Source: Punica granatum
Lineage: Eukaryota; Streptophyta; Magnoliopsida; Myrtales; Lythraceae
Assembly: GCF_007655135.1 (NCBI RefSeq)
Contig: NC_045129.1
Location: 33,605,122 to 33,669,121 of the forward strand
Length of the DNA: 64,000 bases
Direction: 5' to 3'
Part shown: one piece after another, positions 11,956 to 27,782 of the stretch
Layout: the number at the start of each line of letters is the position of its first letter
How positions within the stretch are numbered: position 1 is the first letter of the stretch
Translations under genes and position numbers: made by a program
The notes under the pieces: generated by a model
What the model was told of the DNA's origin: nothing
Databases searched by the model: none
Seen by the model: the letters and a program-made list of their open reading frames with translations, nothing else

Positions 11956-13090
11956 TTACTTCTTTCGAGAAACCTCTTGAACCCGAAGGTTGAGTATTTT
12001 GGATATCTCGTAAGTCCATTTTAAGTAATCTACAAAGTTGATGACGAATCGAATCGTGTAACTGTTGTTCCACTCAAAGTCGTCCAGAAACGACCATGCA
12101 AAGTAGCCCTTTACATTGGCGCCTTCCCTGTTGAGAACCCCAGTGTAGATCATGACAACCTTATCTCGCATTAATTTAAGGCGATGAACTTACAATGAAC
12201 CGAAGAACCGACGTGCATGCATTAGGTAAGTGATGAGATCTGTTTGTTTCAATGAAGTACTTACTTGATTGCTTTCAGAAGGTATGAGACATGGCCATAA
12301 TGAAAGTCTATCCTCATGGGATCATATAATTGCTCAAGCAGCAGCATAGAATTGTTCTCAGCGAATCCTGTAGTTGATATATAAAATAGGGAAAAGTACA
12401 AAAACTCCAATTGTGCTTTGAGCTTGAGACAAATTGAACCCTGTGATTTTTTTGGGGACAAATAACACCTTGTGATTCACTTCGTGAGACATAATGGATC
12501 TCACCATTAATTTTTTCGTCATTTTTGGTTCTCAAACTTTCCTTTTTGCCATTGTTATCCTCAAACTTTTTTTCAATTTGATCCTAAAATTCGGAAACAA
12601 AAGAGGAGAAAGGGGCCGAGGCCGTCAGTCGGCGACGCCGACCCCACCACTGAGGTCGCATGCACCCATAGAGGATGCCGACGACCATGGAGATGTGGCC
12701 GGGGCTGCAGATTGGCGGCCCTGCCCCCAAATTGATCGGGATCTCGAAGTAAATCTCATTGGTGAAAATCAAAGTCAGTACTTCTTAATTTCAAATGAAA
12801 GCATGCACCATTGCACTATGTTCCCTAATTTCCCTGTATCAAAACTCAATTATCATATTAAATTTTGGCCCAATTTTAGTTTGGATGGTCAAGAGAAGAT
12901 AATATTAGATGTATAGACGTTCCGGTTTCGTTAGAAGTAGAAGAAGAAGGAGAAAGAGAAGGAGAAGGAGAAATATATGTGTATGGTGGGGTTAATTATG
13001 AAGGAGAAGAAATAAATTAACGTGTAATTTTCGGTTTGCATGGGTACGTACAAATAAGAATCTTGTGTTTGCATTTTAATAAGGAGAAGT
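11956..13090 (-). pseudogene. GH1 beta-glucosidase copy D, remnant of last exons plus promoter block
   Basis: Exon 12 (about 12,259-12,367, with FAENNS and LLLEQLYDPMRI) and exon 13 (about 11,956-12,140, with [11 protein letters not shown] and FLDDFEW) match intact copy B. In exon 13 an extra base after the VDYL motif shifts the frame. Upstream, a truncated Mutator-like element occupies intron 11 (12,389-12,755). Bases 12,781-12,935 match the intron-2 block of copy B (about 23,455-23,640). Bases 12,975-13,090 match its promoter (24,168-24,280), with ACGTGTAATT and ATAAGAATC shared. Exons 1-11 are gone, with a GAA-rich microsatellite at the junction where exons 1-2 should be. It is therefore an internally deleted gene. 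Confidence 0.8.
12389..12755. mobile_element. Truncated Mutator-like MITE, relative of 2149-3045
   Basis: It starts GGGAAAAGTACAAAAACTCC and runs through the same order of blocks as the full element: TTTGAGCTTGAGACAAATT, an AT-rich stretch with CATTTTTGGTTCTC, then a GC-rich core. The right inverted repeat is missing. It sits in intron 11 of GH1 copy D, and its truncation coincides with the loss of exons 3-11 there. Confidence 0.7.
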
Positions 13091-14048
13091 CTAGTATGAG
13101 AGAATGTATTATTGCTCGGTCATCAGGATTAATATTACGAGAAATTATAGCATGAGACACTATATAATGTCCTAGGGCGGGACATATACTTTTTACATCC
13201 TTAAGGTATTAAAACTTATATTTTGACCTGCAGTTTTTTGTAATCTCGTTACAATATTATCGTGTCATATTCTAAAACAATCAAATATGATGGATTGATG
13301 ATGTGTCGCATTTAGAAGCCGGCATGTGTCACAATTACTATCCGAACCTTACCGCTCCTACCTATACCTTTAGGAAACTCGACCCGATATTTTAGATCCG
13401 AATGGTTTTTCAAGATAACCGGTATAATAGAAGGTGGTTCATAATTAAATCGGCTTGGATTTATCGATCCGATACGTAGACTCGATTTAGTTATTCATCT
13501 GAACACCATCATCGGCCATGGCTTCCATCATCGCCGGAGAATAGAGAGACGAACTTAGGTTTTCATTGGAGAATTACAACCGAATGAAACAATACAAAAT
13601 CTAATGAATCAAACGAATGAATTTAGTCATTTTATGATTATTTCATGAACTGTTTACGTTCGGCCATGCTCATATGTGTTAACGACGACCATTGGCTATC
13701 GCCTTGTCGTGCAGTTGGATGAAGATCGGAATTCGACGAACACGGCGTTGCGGGACGCAATTTCATTAAACGACAACAAGATTGTGGAATGGAAATGAAA
13801 TTGTTGCAATAAATGTTCACATATTTTACAAATGATGAACACCGTCGTCGATGGCTACTTTTGATGAACAAACGACTGAATTTTTTCTTTTCCTAGTTGT
13901 CCGAAAAAAAAATGGTGAAAAAATCATTTCTTAATTTAACTTCCTTGAATGCTAGCTTTTTATGGGGATCACTATCCCCAAAATTATGTAATTAAAAAAG
14001 TAAAATAAATTTAGGAGAAAAAGGTAAAAAAAATTGAAAAACACGATT
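13091..14048. other. Intergenic DNA
   Basis: The first ~100 bases continue the decayed promoter homology of copy D. The rest has short frames only and no supported gene. Confidence 0.45.
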
Positions 14049-14056
14049 CATGTAAG

Positions 14057-14846
14057 TAAGGTTGTCAAAATCGCGATTCTACCTAGAATCGGTCGAGGGT
14101 CAGGGAATTGTGAATCGTAGAATCGAATCGTGAATCGTAAGATTCTACCTATAATTAAAAAAACAACATATATATATATATATATACACACCATATCCCA
14201 TTTCAGAAATAGTAGAAGTAAATATCAAATGATAAATCTTGTTGCTTTCTATTTCGTTCGTCAAAATCAGATGGTGCTTAGTCTTCACAAGAGAGCGCTC
14301 CCACTATAACAATCTCAAATGATTTTTTTTTTTCGGTGATAAACCTCAAATGAAAATTGATATAGTACCGTGGTCAAGGATCTTATAGGCGAAGTTGCTT
14401 TTTCTCTCTAACTTCTTCTTGGTCTATTCCTTCTTGGAATCATCTTTGCACCTAAAAAAGTCGAAAAAATTTCAGCTTAAATCATCTCAAACCATACGAC
14501 AATCAGGAATTGGCCGGAACTCAATTCAAAGCAGTTCCAGAAACTTTCCAAGTCCCTATCACTTACAGTCAGGAGACAAGTTTCAAACTTTTCATTAAAT
14601 AAGAGAACCGATGAGTAATACTGTTGCACAATGAGAGAGATGAGGGGGGAGAGAGAGGGGGCATATGAGTTTGGGTTGAAACTAGAATCGTAGAATCGGT
14701 CTGATTCTACGATTCTGCGATTCGAATTGCGATTCAGTCATGATTCTACATTCCCGATTCATGCCATGTAATCGAAATAGGTAACCACCCCTTGAATCGT
14801 AGAATCGTAAGATTCTACGATTTGAATTGCGATTCTAACAACCATG
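14057..14846. mobile_element. hAT-like MITE with 8-bp target duplication
   Basis: A perfect 8-bp duplication CATGTAAG lies at 14049-14056 and 14847-14854. The ends are TAAGGTTGTCAAAATCGCG on the left and, reverse-complemented, CATGGTTGTTAGAATCGCA on the right. Both subterminal regions are packed with GAATCGTAGAATCG words and their reverse complements. No transposase is visible. A TA microsatellite lies at about 14,167-14,187. Confidence 0.75.
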
Positions 14847-14869
14847 CATGTAAGTCAACATTTTAGAAT

Positions 14870-15090
14870 TACTCGCTGCTGTCCATTTATCTAGAATTGC
14901 TCAAGCAAATTAAAGAATTGGTCAAGGCCAATATGAAGCCGTTAATTTTTCATCTAGGTCCTGCGAATTGCCCAAGCGAATAACATAATTAGCCAGAGCC
15001 AATATATAAAGGCTGAACTTAGCTGTTTTTTTATCAGGGTCCTCATAATGGCATAAGCAGATTAAAGAATTAACCAAGGTCAATATTACT
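14870..15090. repeat. Degenerate tandem repeat, three units
   Basis: Three diverged units of roughly 70-80 bp carry the pattern GAATTGCTCAAGCAAATTA ... AATTGGTCAAGGCCAATAT. They start near 14,890, 14,965 and 15,045. No function is evident. Confidence 0.5.
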
Positions 15091-15620
15091 GAAATGAATG
15101 GACCATATTTTCTTCTTTTGAAATTTTCCTATTTGAAATGAATGGGCCCTATTTCTGGTGACTTCGTTAAACGGTTTTGGTCCAGAAAGGAGGAAGAAAA
15201 CCACCTATAATCATCGTGTTATAGAGAGAAAGCTAGGAGGTTATTAATGGTGACTTTTAATTCAGCCACTTTTGGTACAAAAAAATCTATATGGCTAGAT
15301 TCCTCTTTCTATAAGGAAGTTATAGGACTTTACGGTTGTGATTTCGTTAAACGGTGTATGATATTGTCGTTTGAAATTTCCCTTACCATTGAATTGACCG
15401 TGCTTGTTCAATAGACAGAGGCAAAGGCATCATAGTATCAATAATGGTTTTAATAATCAAAATGTCTCCATCACTAGTTAAAAAAATAAATAAAACCACC
15501 TTATGCGTCCAACATAAAACCCATAAAAGCACCACAATAAGTATCGAATGGTACTGAACAAATAAAACAGAATCACTAACTATTGTATCTAATCAATCAT
15601 ATGCAACCGACTGATAATTG

Positions 15621-17272
15621 TTAGTCCTTCGCCACATCTTCTTCATCGGAAAATAGGACCATCTCATCAAATAGTCTTGAATTAGGATCAGTGTACCATA
15701 AGACATCTCGGAAATCGTTGTACGGACTTTTCAACAGTGATGCCAGCAAGCGAAGACGTTCAACGCCCATTTCTGGGTTCTGCGAAATAACATGTATAAA
15801 CAGAGTGAAAAATAACATGAATTTGACAGTAAATATTTATAAATATCGCAGTTGCTTACCTTGTAATATGTGCATCGCCAGAGGTTTTCGTCTAATGCTT
15901 CCATGTACTTAATAATATACATCCCCCAATCAACCCTAACACAAAAGAGAAATGGTTACCGTAGGCATAAATTGTGCTTGTCTTCTTTAGTGAAATGTCG
16001 GCCAGATACTAATGTTCAACATACCCGTTACTTTGAGGAATGGTTTCAGGAAATTCGAACTTGTAATTTCTTTCGCCACCTAACGGCACGGACAACTTTG
16101 GATGACCATCACAGTACATGGGTGCCTTTGATAACTAAAGGGAAGGGACATCATGATGAAAATCGACTGATAATCGATAACGCATAAATTGATCCCACAA
16201 TTGAAATAAAATGTATCGGTCCTGTCATGATAAGTTGTAACGCATTGTGATGACCAATAGATGCCTCAAGCGAGTCCAGTATGTAGCAAACTCACTTCTC
16301 GATATCAACCACAACCAAGAACCAATGGTTGATGGAATGCTCTTGTACAGGAAGTATACCTTTAAAAAAAAATTTATAAAGGATGAGTAAATAAAGAACA
16401 AACAACAAAAAACGAAAAAGATATGGGTAATTAATTCTTAAACCTTCCTAACGTGTTGGGTGTTTTTGAGGGCGCAACAAGCATTAGTGCATTTGTCATG
16501 AAAACGCCACGTAGACTCCTTCACGACAATACCATCAACCACCTTTGCTTGTTCTAACTGAGATTGGAAGAACGTTGGCAAAATCAGTTTGTCCTCAAAA
16601 TTGTCCTTGCATTCCATGTTCTTAAATTGGATGTAAAGATTTAATATCTACGAAATAAAACATAAGGCATTCAGCATGATCCAATAAATAAATAAGAAAA
16701 CAAGAAAAAAAAAACCAGATGATGAGAAGTGAACTTGCGTACCGATTCATCCAACTCGCCACCCGGCAAAATAGATTCAAACTGAATGCTGTAAGCACAG
16801 ATCTCCGAACCATATTGCCACAGATTTTAACGGGATAGCGTTGTATGAACAAGTTCTTGCAGGTCAATGCATCTTTCCTCTCCATATACTTATAGTATTT
16901 ATAGAGATCTCGCCTCGGAGTTATTATCAAGTCAAAATAAACATCCTAATGGGAATGAAAAATATATCAACAATTAAATACTTGTATTAACTGATATTAT
17001 AACACGAGGGTTAAGCGATCACCTTTTCACGATTTCCATCGTCTACCACCTCAACCGAAGTGTTTGCCTGAAAATATCAGCGAGAATCATAAATCAAAAC
17101 TAACATAAATACAATACTAAAAGAAAATTGTAATGCTGACCGGAAAAAATCTAACAAATTATGCGAACTAGATGACTTACCCCGGAATTTGGTGTATTGG
17201 GCGAGGCCGATTCAAATCCATCCTCCTATCAGAAGGAGAGGAACTCACTGACCTTCTCGATTTTCCAGCCAT
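15621..17272 (-). pseudogene. Ulp1-like (C48) cysteine peptidase gene, disabled
   Basis: On the minus strand an ATG at 17,272 opens a serine/arginine-rich start, and several exons follow. One exon (about 16,360-16,210) encodes the catalytic His context NHWFLVVVDIE and the Asp context ILDSL. Another ends with PQSNG, the oxyanion Gln region. Splicing at GTATGT (about 16,025) to TTAG (about 15,937) joins it in frame to VDWGMYIIKYMEAL. In the SUMO-protease family this reads DCG, so the catalytic Cys is Trp here. A TGA also interrupts the His exon just after VVVDIEK. The last exon (about 15,624-15,780) ends at TAA 15621-15623. Such genes are often carried by Mutator-like transposons in plants, so host or transposon origin is open. 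Confidence 0.7.
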
Positions 17273-17437
17273 CGCAGGGAAAGATGATACCAAAGGACGT
17301 GACGAATTGAACACCAAGATGATAATAAAGGGCGTGACGAATTGAACGCCAAGATGAACGAGAACACCACCTCTGATCAGTCCCCCGAAAAAGATCTCCT
17401 CTGAGCAATTCAGAGATATATATTAGTGTGAGTTATT

Positions 17438-17990
17438 TCCTTAAAATATCCCTTGATTTTAGGGAATAAAATCGTGAAAGGATCTAATATATAGTAGACT
17501 GTATTTTGTGAATATTTCCCTTGATTTTAGGGAATATAACATGGAGGTTACATTGTGGGAAAGTGGACATAAAAAAAGCTGAGGGCCGTATCATGTTATT
17601 GATATATAATATTGGTTTTAGCCAATCGGTTGAACTAGCATGGCGAATAATACCGTGATAATGATAAATTCGATTGTTCTACAAGTCACCCATAGTTCGC
17701 CTGAATGTAATGTGCATATTAACATAAGCGGGAATGTATTTTAGGGAATGTATTTCGTGAAGATATCCCTTGATTTTAGGAAATATTATCGGGAAGTTAC
17801 ATTGTGGGAAAGTGGACATAAAAAAAGCTGAGGTTCGTATCAATATTGGCTTGAGCCAATCATGTAAACCAACAAGGCAAATAATAATGTGATAATGATA
17901 AATTCGATTATTCTACAAGTCACCCATAGTTTGCTCGAACGTAATGTGCATATTAACTCACCAAAAAATAGTTACAAAATACCCCTTGAT
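17438..17990. repeat. Tandem duplication, unit about 245 bp
   Basis: Two long copies begin near 17,510 and 17,757. They share TTGATTTTAGG, GTTACATTGTGGGAAAGTGG and CTACAAGTCACCCATAGTT. Partial copies of the CCCTTGAT...GGAAATAAAAT part flank them at about 17,447 and 17,980. The block lies just upstream of the Ulp1-like gene. Confidence 0.8.
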
Positions 17991-18891
17991 ATTTGGAAAT
18001 AAAATAAGAAAATCATCGTTGCCAAAAGAAAAATTGATCGGAGGCTAGGGAAAAAAAAGTTGTAATGATCAACATGGCCGGCCACTAGCGAACTCTCCGA
18101 GTATACTATGAAAAGCTTCGGGCCATGGTGCGGTTTGACAAAGTGAATCAAAACATGTCAATAGGAATTGGCCATCATAGTCCAAACCAGTTTGTCGTCG
18201 TACCGGCGGGATGTCCGACAGGGGCTATTTTGATATCAAATGCATTGTGAAATTGAAGATAGAGTTGAAGTTTCAATTCCGATGAACAAAATTTTCATCT
18301 AAATACAAAAAGATGAGAAAACAGTTGTTCGTGGTAGCAATATGGTCATCGAAAAGGCAGAAACATTTGTATCAATTGCTATATGATGATTGAACATGGT
18401 GATTGGAATTAAAAACGATAGATGAACGGATGAAAGACCTGAAAAAACTATTTAGAAAACGACATAATGAACCAATGAAAAACCGAACAAATCGGTCTAA
18501 TAAATATTATCAAACCGAAGTTGCAAAAAATCGATCTACAGGTTCAGTTTTAATCCGACTAATTAGGGTCGGGTTGTGCCCATTACCCGATTACATGTTG
18601 GCCTAGTGTGGACACGCGTGACGATTTGATTGGACCACCTATCGGACGAAGCAGAGAGAGGTACAAACTATTGTTGGCAAAAACTGCGAATATAATAGTT
18701 GAAGGACTATAATTTAAGGAGCAAAATATGTAAATTACGAATGGTCTAGATTTTTATTGAAAAATCTAATGAATAAGATTAGTGTCTCACCATGAGACAT
18801 TATTTAGTGTCCCACTCTAAAGACACTCTAATATTAAAATGTGCGTTTGATTAATTCATGGTATAAAAAAGTAATTATTATGGGAATTTGG
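17991..18891. other. Intergenic DNA with promoter-like homology at its end
   Basis: No gene is seen. Bases 18,826-18,900 match the upstream region of GH1 copy B around 24,325-24,401 (ATTAATATTAAAATGTGCG-like), so this is probably a duplicated piece of that region. Confidence 0.5.
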
Positions 18892-18900
18892 TAATCAAAA

Positions 18901-19741
18901 GGGATATATATGTACCCTTTTGGTTCTCTAAGGTTGGACGAGCGTTCAATTTCGTCCTTTCCATTTTTTTGTTTAATTTCGTCCCTTACGTTATTATAAT
19001 TATTTTATTTTTTCCTTTTATCAATCAAAATTTTAGAATACATTATTTGTAATTTTCAAATATCTAATACTGCTGTTCTGATACGGCTGATCTTATACAT
19101 TATTTGGTCCTTTACGTTATTGTAATTTTCAATATATGATACTGCTGATCTGACAAATAATTTCGTTCCATGCATATATTTCTGCCTAGATGATAATTTG
19201 AGAATACATTATTTGTAATTTTCAGATAAATAAAAATATTTTTGAAAATTATCATAGAAAACAAAGGGAAGGCTCCCTCCTGGTGTGGGGGTGAGGAATT
19301 GTTCCGTCCGACCATCCCCCACCGACGGTCGGTTTTTTTTTTTTTTTTGGTTGGGGGGGAAGAGGGGGGCAATTTTAGGTCGCTAGCGGCCTGGGAATTC
19401 GCTGGTGACCTTGTCGGTGGGGGGTGGGCCGAGTGGCCGACGATAATTCTCCTCTGCCACCTCACTGGGAGGAGCCTCTGCTTCTAATTTTCAATTTCTT
19501 CAATTTAAAAATTATTTTTATTTTTTAAATTACAAATAATATACTATAAAATTGCCACATAAGATGCGTCGCACAAAACTATGTGTCAAATCAGTAATAT
19601 TAGACAATTTGATCGATAAAAGGACCTGCAGATAGAACAATTATCATAACATGAAAGATAAAATTGAACAAGATAAAAAAACAAAGGAAAACGAAATTGA
19701 ACATTCATCCAAACACCGAGGACCAAAAGTATACTTATCCC
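18901..19741. mobile_element. Mutator-like MITE with empty-site control
   Basis: The left end GGGATATATATGTACCCTTT and the reverse-complemented right end GGGATAAGTATACTTTTGG open inverted repeats of more than 100 bp; both continue with GTTCAATTTCG. Flanks are TAATCAAAA (18892-18900) and TAATGAAAA (19742-19750), a 9-bp duplication with one mismatch. The core at about 19,260-19,480 is GC-rich. The paralogous sequence at 24,393-24,410 reads TAATCAAAATCCAGATAG with no insert, which is the expected empty site. No transposase is visible. Confidence 0.85.
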
Positions 19742-19750
19742 TAATGAAAA

Positions 19751-20650
19751 TCCAGGAATATAAGAGTAAGGGTCACCTCGCACGGTGTAGTTATAGGGGA
19801 AGTTGTCCTCCATGTACATATAGTTGTCAAATAATGAGGCTTTATAAAGTCGTCGATTCTCCCACTAGAAGACGAGAAAGTCTAGTGTGCAACGATAGTA
19901 CCACGTATGATTATGCCATAAGACACATAAAAAATATTATTTTTGTCAATAATAGATTTTTTCTATTTTTGTTTACATATTAAAAACCAAAATGATAATC
20001 CTTTATTGGCTTATAGCATTGCCACATTGGTACCACTATTTCATACAATACTTTCTCCTTGAAGACATATTATCCTCCAAGCTTATGCAGCTTATGCGGC
20101 TTATGCAAGCTATAGTGAAATATATAGTAATTACTGTGATAGATACATAGTGGGCATCCTTAATTTGGAGGCCTAATCTAGTTGAATGGAGGGACTTATT
20201 GACAGGGTTACCGTTTGTATTAGTTCGATGTTATCATCACTATATAAATAAATGAAAGGAACAATATATATTTACGATTTATCATTATTTTTATATGATA
20301 ATTCAATGTACATGCTAATAAAAATTTCATGGTTAGCGATCAATTAAATATTTATTCTGATCGGGAAAAATAAAAACATGAAAACATTTAAACTATCACC
20401 AATCTTGGAACGGTTGTCCTGTCAAGTTTAGATGAATGAATGAATAGATAAATAAATAAATAACTAGAATTCAATAAATAACTTGTCTATTCTAAAGAAA
20501 AACAAGACCACGCATTGAAATTGCTCCTTATATCATCCTTGAATTCATCATACACTAATAAAAAAGTGCTGATTAGGAAAACTCTCATCATTATATTTAC
20601 TATTTCGACCAAATAGCCAGAGAACCATGGAAATTGTCGTTACATTGGTA
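19751..20650. other. 3' flank of GH1 copy B
   Basis: No gene recognised. It holds a short array of TTATGC words (about 20,080-20,115) and, near 20,495-20,535, the block that recurs behind all GH1 copies. Confidence 0.5.
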
Positions 20651-24114
<3,464 letters not shown>

Positions 24115-24164
24115 GCATATTGATGATTTGTGATAGCTCTGTTTTCTCTCAAAAGGAACGCGAT

Positions 24165-24172
24165 TATGTATA
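24165..24172 (-). promoter_or_regulatory. TATA-like box of GH1 copy B
   Basis: TATACATA on the minus strand, 51-58 bp before the ATG at 24,114. The context CCCCACTATACATA is conserved in remnant D (12,975-12,995) and partly in copy A. Confidence 0.5.
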
Positions 24173-24392
24173 GTGGGGCTTAATCATGAAGGAGAGCAAT
24201 CAATTAGGAATAATTAACGTGTAATTATTGGTTTGAATGCGTACACATAAGAATCATGTTTTTGCACTGAAAAGAAGAGCAGGTGAGCTCTTTATAGCAT
24301 GTGAAGAAATATCATTGTTAGGTGAGGATTAATATTAAAATGTGCGGTGATTAATTGGTGGAGCATAAAAGTATTTATTATTGGGACTTTTT

Positions 24393-24410
24393 TAATCAAA
24401 ATCCAGATAG
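24393..24410. other. Empty site homologous to the 18,901-19,741 insertion
   Basis: TAATCAAAATCCAGATAG corresponds to the sequence flanking the Mutator-like element (TAATCAAAA on its left; TAATGAAAA then TCCAGGAATA on its right). It carries one copy of the 9-bp target. Confidence 0.75.
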
Positions 24411-24419
24411 GTGGAAGCA

Positions 24420-25498
24420 ATGGTGCTGTCATGATCAAAATAAATTTAAAAATTCCAATTAGACGCCACCCTAAGCTACTAATATATAAATATATAGTTT
24501 TTCTGTTACGAGGGAGCAAATATGTTTAATATAATAAAATAAAAATTATAATAACTAATCAAAATTGAAATCTGCTGGTTATCAAACAAGAGCGTGTATT
24601 AGTGTGCTACACCTCTTTTCTCAATACCTATTCATTTTGAAACCAAGTAGCATGAGAATCGAGAAGCATATCTTGCAAAATTGTATCGTAGAGGAATATA
24701 TAATATTAAGAATAAAACATGAATGAATTAATAAAAAGATATAATAATAGAATAAACATATAACATGCTAATCAAAATGCAGCGAGATCATTCGGTTTGG
24801 TGGTTGTTTTGCTTTTGAGTTGGAGAGGATAATGAAAGTGGGAGAGAGAGGTTATTTTCCGATTCATTATCATTAATATATATAAAACATATGAATAATT
24901 AAAATATAGGTAAGAATGTTCAGACTTCAAACTCATAATTTTAAAATATCAATATTATATCATAAATACAAAGTATCACGTTCACCAAAGATTTATTCTA
25001 TATGTAATTCCTATATATAATTGGTAAGGCCTTCGTGACGTAACAATACCCTTTTTTAATATTGACCCTAATCTGCTTATTAAAATTAATGTTGTTATAT
25101 TCACTCAAATTAATGTTGTCACATATATAGTATCATTATTTTATGAAATTAATTACTGCATCTGGAAGCCTGAAAAGATAAATGAATTATGGACAAGATA
25201 TAGTTCCTTTTTGTTTTGTTTCAAATCCTTTGGATAATATTGTTGGATTTAATTCGGAGTGCACAATTTTGCAAGGTCCTGACATCTCATCCATATATCA
25301 TATTCGATAACTGGAATAATTATCAATAAATACGTGAAGATATCCGGAATAATGTTGAGTGATATTTATTATAAATGGAACTCAACAGCTCATGACAAAA
25401 AAGAAAAAGAAAAACTCAACAGTAGGGGTAAGCAGGTATAGGTACCTGTAAAATTTGAGGTACCGGGAATTGGGGCTACCCGATTCCAAGAATTCGCT
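24420..25498. other. Intergenic AT-rich DNA
   Basis: No gene seen. From about 25,425 the sequence becomes less AT-rich, probably an old transposon fragment. Confidence 0.5.
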
Positions 25499-26690
25499 AC
25501 TATAAAGATGGCAAGTGAGACAAAAAATTTTGTCTCTACATGATATAGAGACGGACTTTTCCGTCTTAATGGTTTCGTCTCAAAAAGTATTGTTACAAAA
25601 TGATGAGATGAAAATTTATGCCTCATCCTCGACTGAGACAAAAATTTGAGACGAAATTTTCTGTCTAAACATGATATACTATTTCAATTTCAGTCTCACG
25701 ATTAAGATAAAAAGAGAGACACAACTTTCTATCTCTCCATTAGAGAGGAAAAATTCCTTCTTTCTCTCTGTCTCAATCCTTCAAACCCAAGTCCGCCGGA
25801 AAATGTAAAAAAAAAAAAAAGAGAGATTGGGTCGGCAAAACTTGGAGGGAGCACGGGCTTCTGTGTGCCATCACCCATACAAGGGGTATCTCACTAATTA
25901 TGGTTGGCTTTGCAAACGCGGAGATTTGAATCGGGGTCTTCACCCTGACGCGCATGCATGTTACCACCTAGACTACTCTTATTTATTGGCATAGCATTAC
26001 ATTATATTTGTTATATAACTACAAATTTTCATTTTAAAACTAATATTTATATTTCTATTGCTTATTTGTTAAATGCCTCTAACTGATTTTACACCTTCAC
26101 TTACTATAGTTTGTACATTTTTTAATACTATTTATCTCTGGTCTGTAATTTATTTATTATTTTATCTATAACATTTTTAATATACAATGAATATATGAAT
26201 TTTATTTTAATAATTTTTGAAAATTTTTATATACATTTTTCTTATAATTTATATTCATATACAACTATTTGTGATTTCATTTACAGTCAACAATAAAACT
26301 AATATGATGAATTAATAATTTATTTGATGCATTTAATATGCGAATGATTAAATAATTTTAATTTATTTTTGTGTAAACCCTAGAAAACTTTCGAGTTTTA
26401 CAGGAGGAGAGGAAAAAGATTCGGAATGAAAAAATTGAAAAAAAGGATAAATAAAGATTCGAACTATAAGTAGTATATGGATACATGGAAACGATAATTT
26501 GAGAAATAAACTTTCGTCTCATGTGGATAGAGACGGAAATTTGAGATAGATATTTCCGTCTCAGCATTAAGAGACGAAGTTTTCCATCTCCTCATCCATC
26601 TTAGAAAAAGAGACGGAATTATACATTTTATTTTCCGTCTCTTTGATGATAGACGAAATCTTCCCTCCCCCTTCTCAGCCAATTTTAGAG
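25499..26690. repeat. Repeat block with GAGACGGAA/TTCCGTCTC words
   Basis: Two clusters (25,499-25,680 and 26,500-26,660) contain many copies of GAGACGG and CCGTCTC in both orientations, often as short palindromes around AAATTT. Clustered subterminal words like these are typical of CACTA elements. The same words recur at 35,290-35,545. Termini are not clear, so the class is an inference. Confidence 0.5.
25840..25985 (-). mobile_element. Candidate tRNA-derived SINE
   Basis: On the minus strand TAGTCTAGGTG fits the polymerase III A box and GATTCAAATCTCC resembles box B, about 40 bases downstream. It is embedded between the two GAGACGG clusters. The tail and target duplication are not resolved. 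Confidence 0.45.
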
Positions 26691-27773
26691 GAGAAGGAAG
26701 AACAAAAATATGATTTGAAGATAAATATAAAAGATATGTAGCATCTCAAATAAGAGAAATTGAAAAATTCGCTTAAATTTTAGAGGCAAAATCGACTCAA
26801 AATCAATAGCGAAAGCCTTTTAAGTATATAGAGCAGAAAGAAGACAAGATCGGTTGATTTTCCTCCTTATGATTCCTTTTCTTTTTTCTGGGTTATTGGC
26901 CGAAAACTGCAAGTCATCGTTAAATCATCGAAGAAACTTGTACTCTTATATCAGGATGAGTAAGATGCGAGTAGTCCAAGTATATTTATCTGAAGCGTTA
27001 ATTTGAATTATGTATTTACACTCGATAAATCTCGGAAATTTGAACTGTTAGCGTCCTATTAGTGCAAGTTGAATCCTATACTATAGATTAAGAGATTTTG
27101 AATCGACTTTTATCAGTGAGACTTCTCTCAACCATTATTTCTCCTTTCTTTGTCTGTAGTAATTAGCATGAAAAAATGAGAAAAAAAAAACAGCATTGAT
27201 CTTTATTTAGTATATTAGCCCGTTGCCCATGTTTATTTTAATAATTTAACAATGTTTGATATTTTATATCGTGCTCAACAAGATAACAGTCTGTAGGTCA
27301 AACTCCTGATAGGACAGTCCACCTGCCACCTCATATCATTCGAAGGAACTTTTTTTTTCCCTTAATGATGAGTCAATCATTCAATCCAACTATATATTTT
27401 TTTAATAAATCATTCATGTTTCATTAATAGCAAGAAAATCACAAAGGATACACAAAAGGTATAAAAATAACCAACTAGAAATAGGAGCAGATCTAAAAAT
27501 AAAACATAAAAAAGAGCAAAAGAAAACAATCATAAAAACGATTACAAATGACACCTACAACTAAGTAAGGAAATCAAAAGATTTATCAACCCCGAAGTTA
27601 CTCATTTAATCCAATTACGAGAAATTCTAACATGACATAGTGTTGGGGTGACAAATTTTATATTTTAGTAACAAATTTGATTTTTAATCAATTCAAATGT
27701 TTTATACTTTTATTATTTTTGATGGACTATACCAAATACTAAATACTTCAACTAAAATATTAAACAGTCGAAC
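26691..27773. other. Intergenic AT-rich DNA
   Basis: No gene or bounded element recognised. Confidence 0.5.
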
Positions 27774-27782
27774 TGAAAGTAA

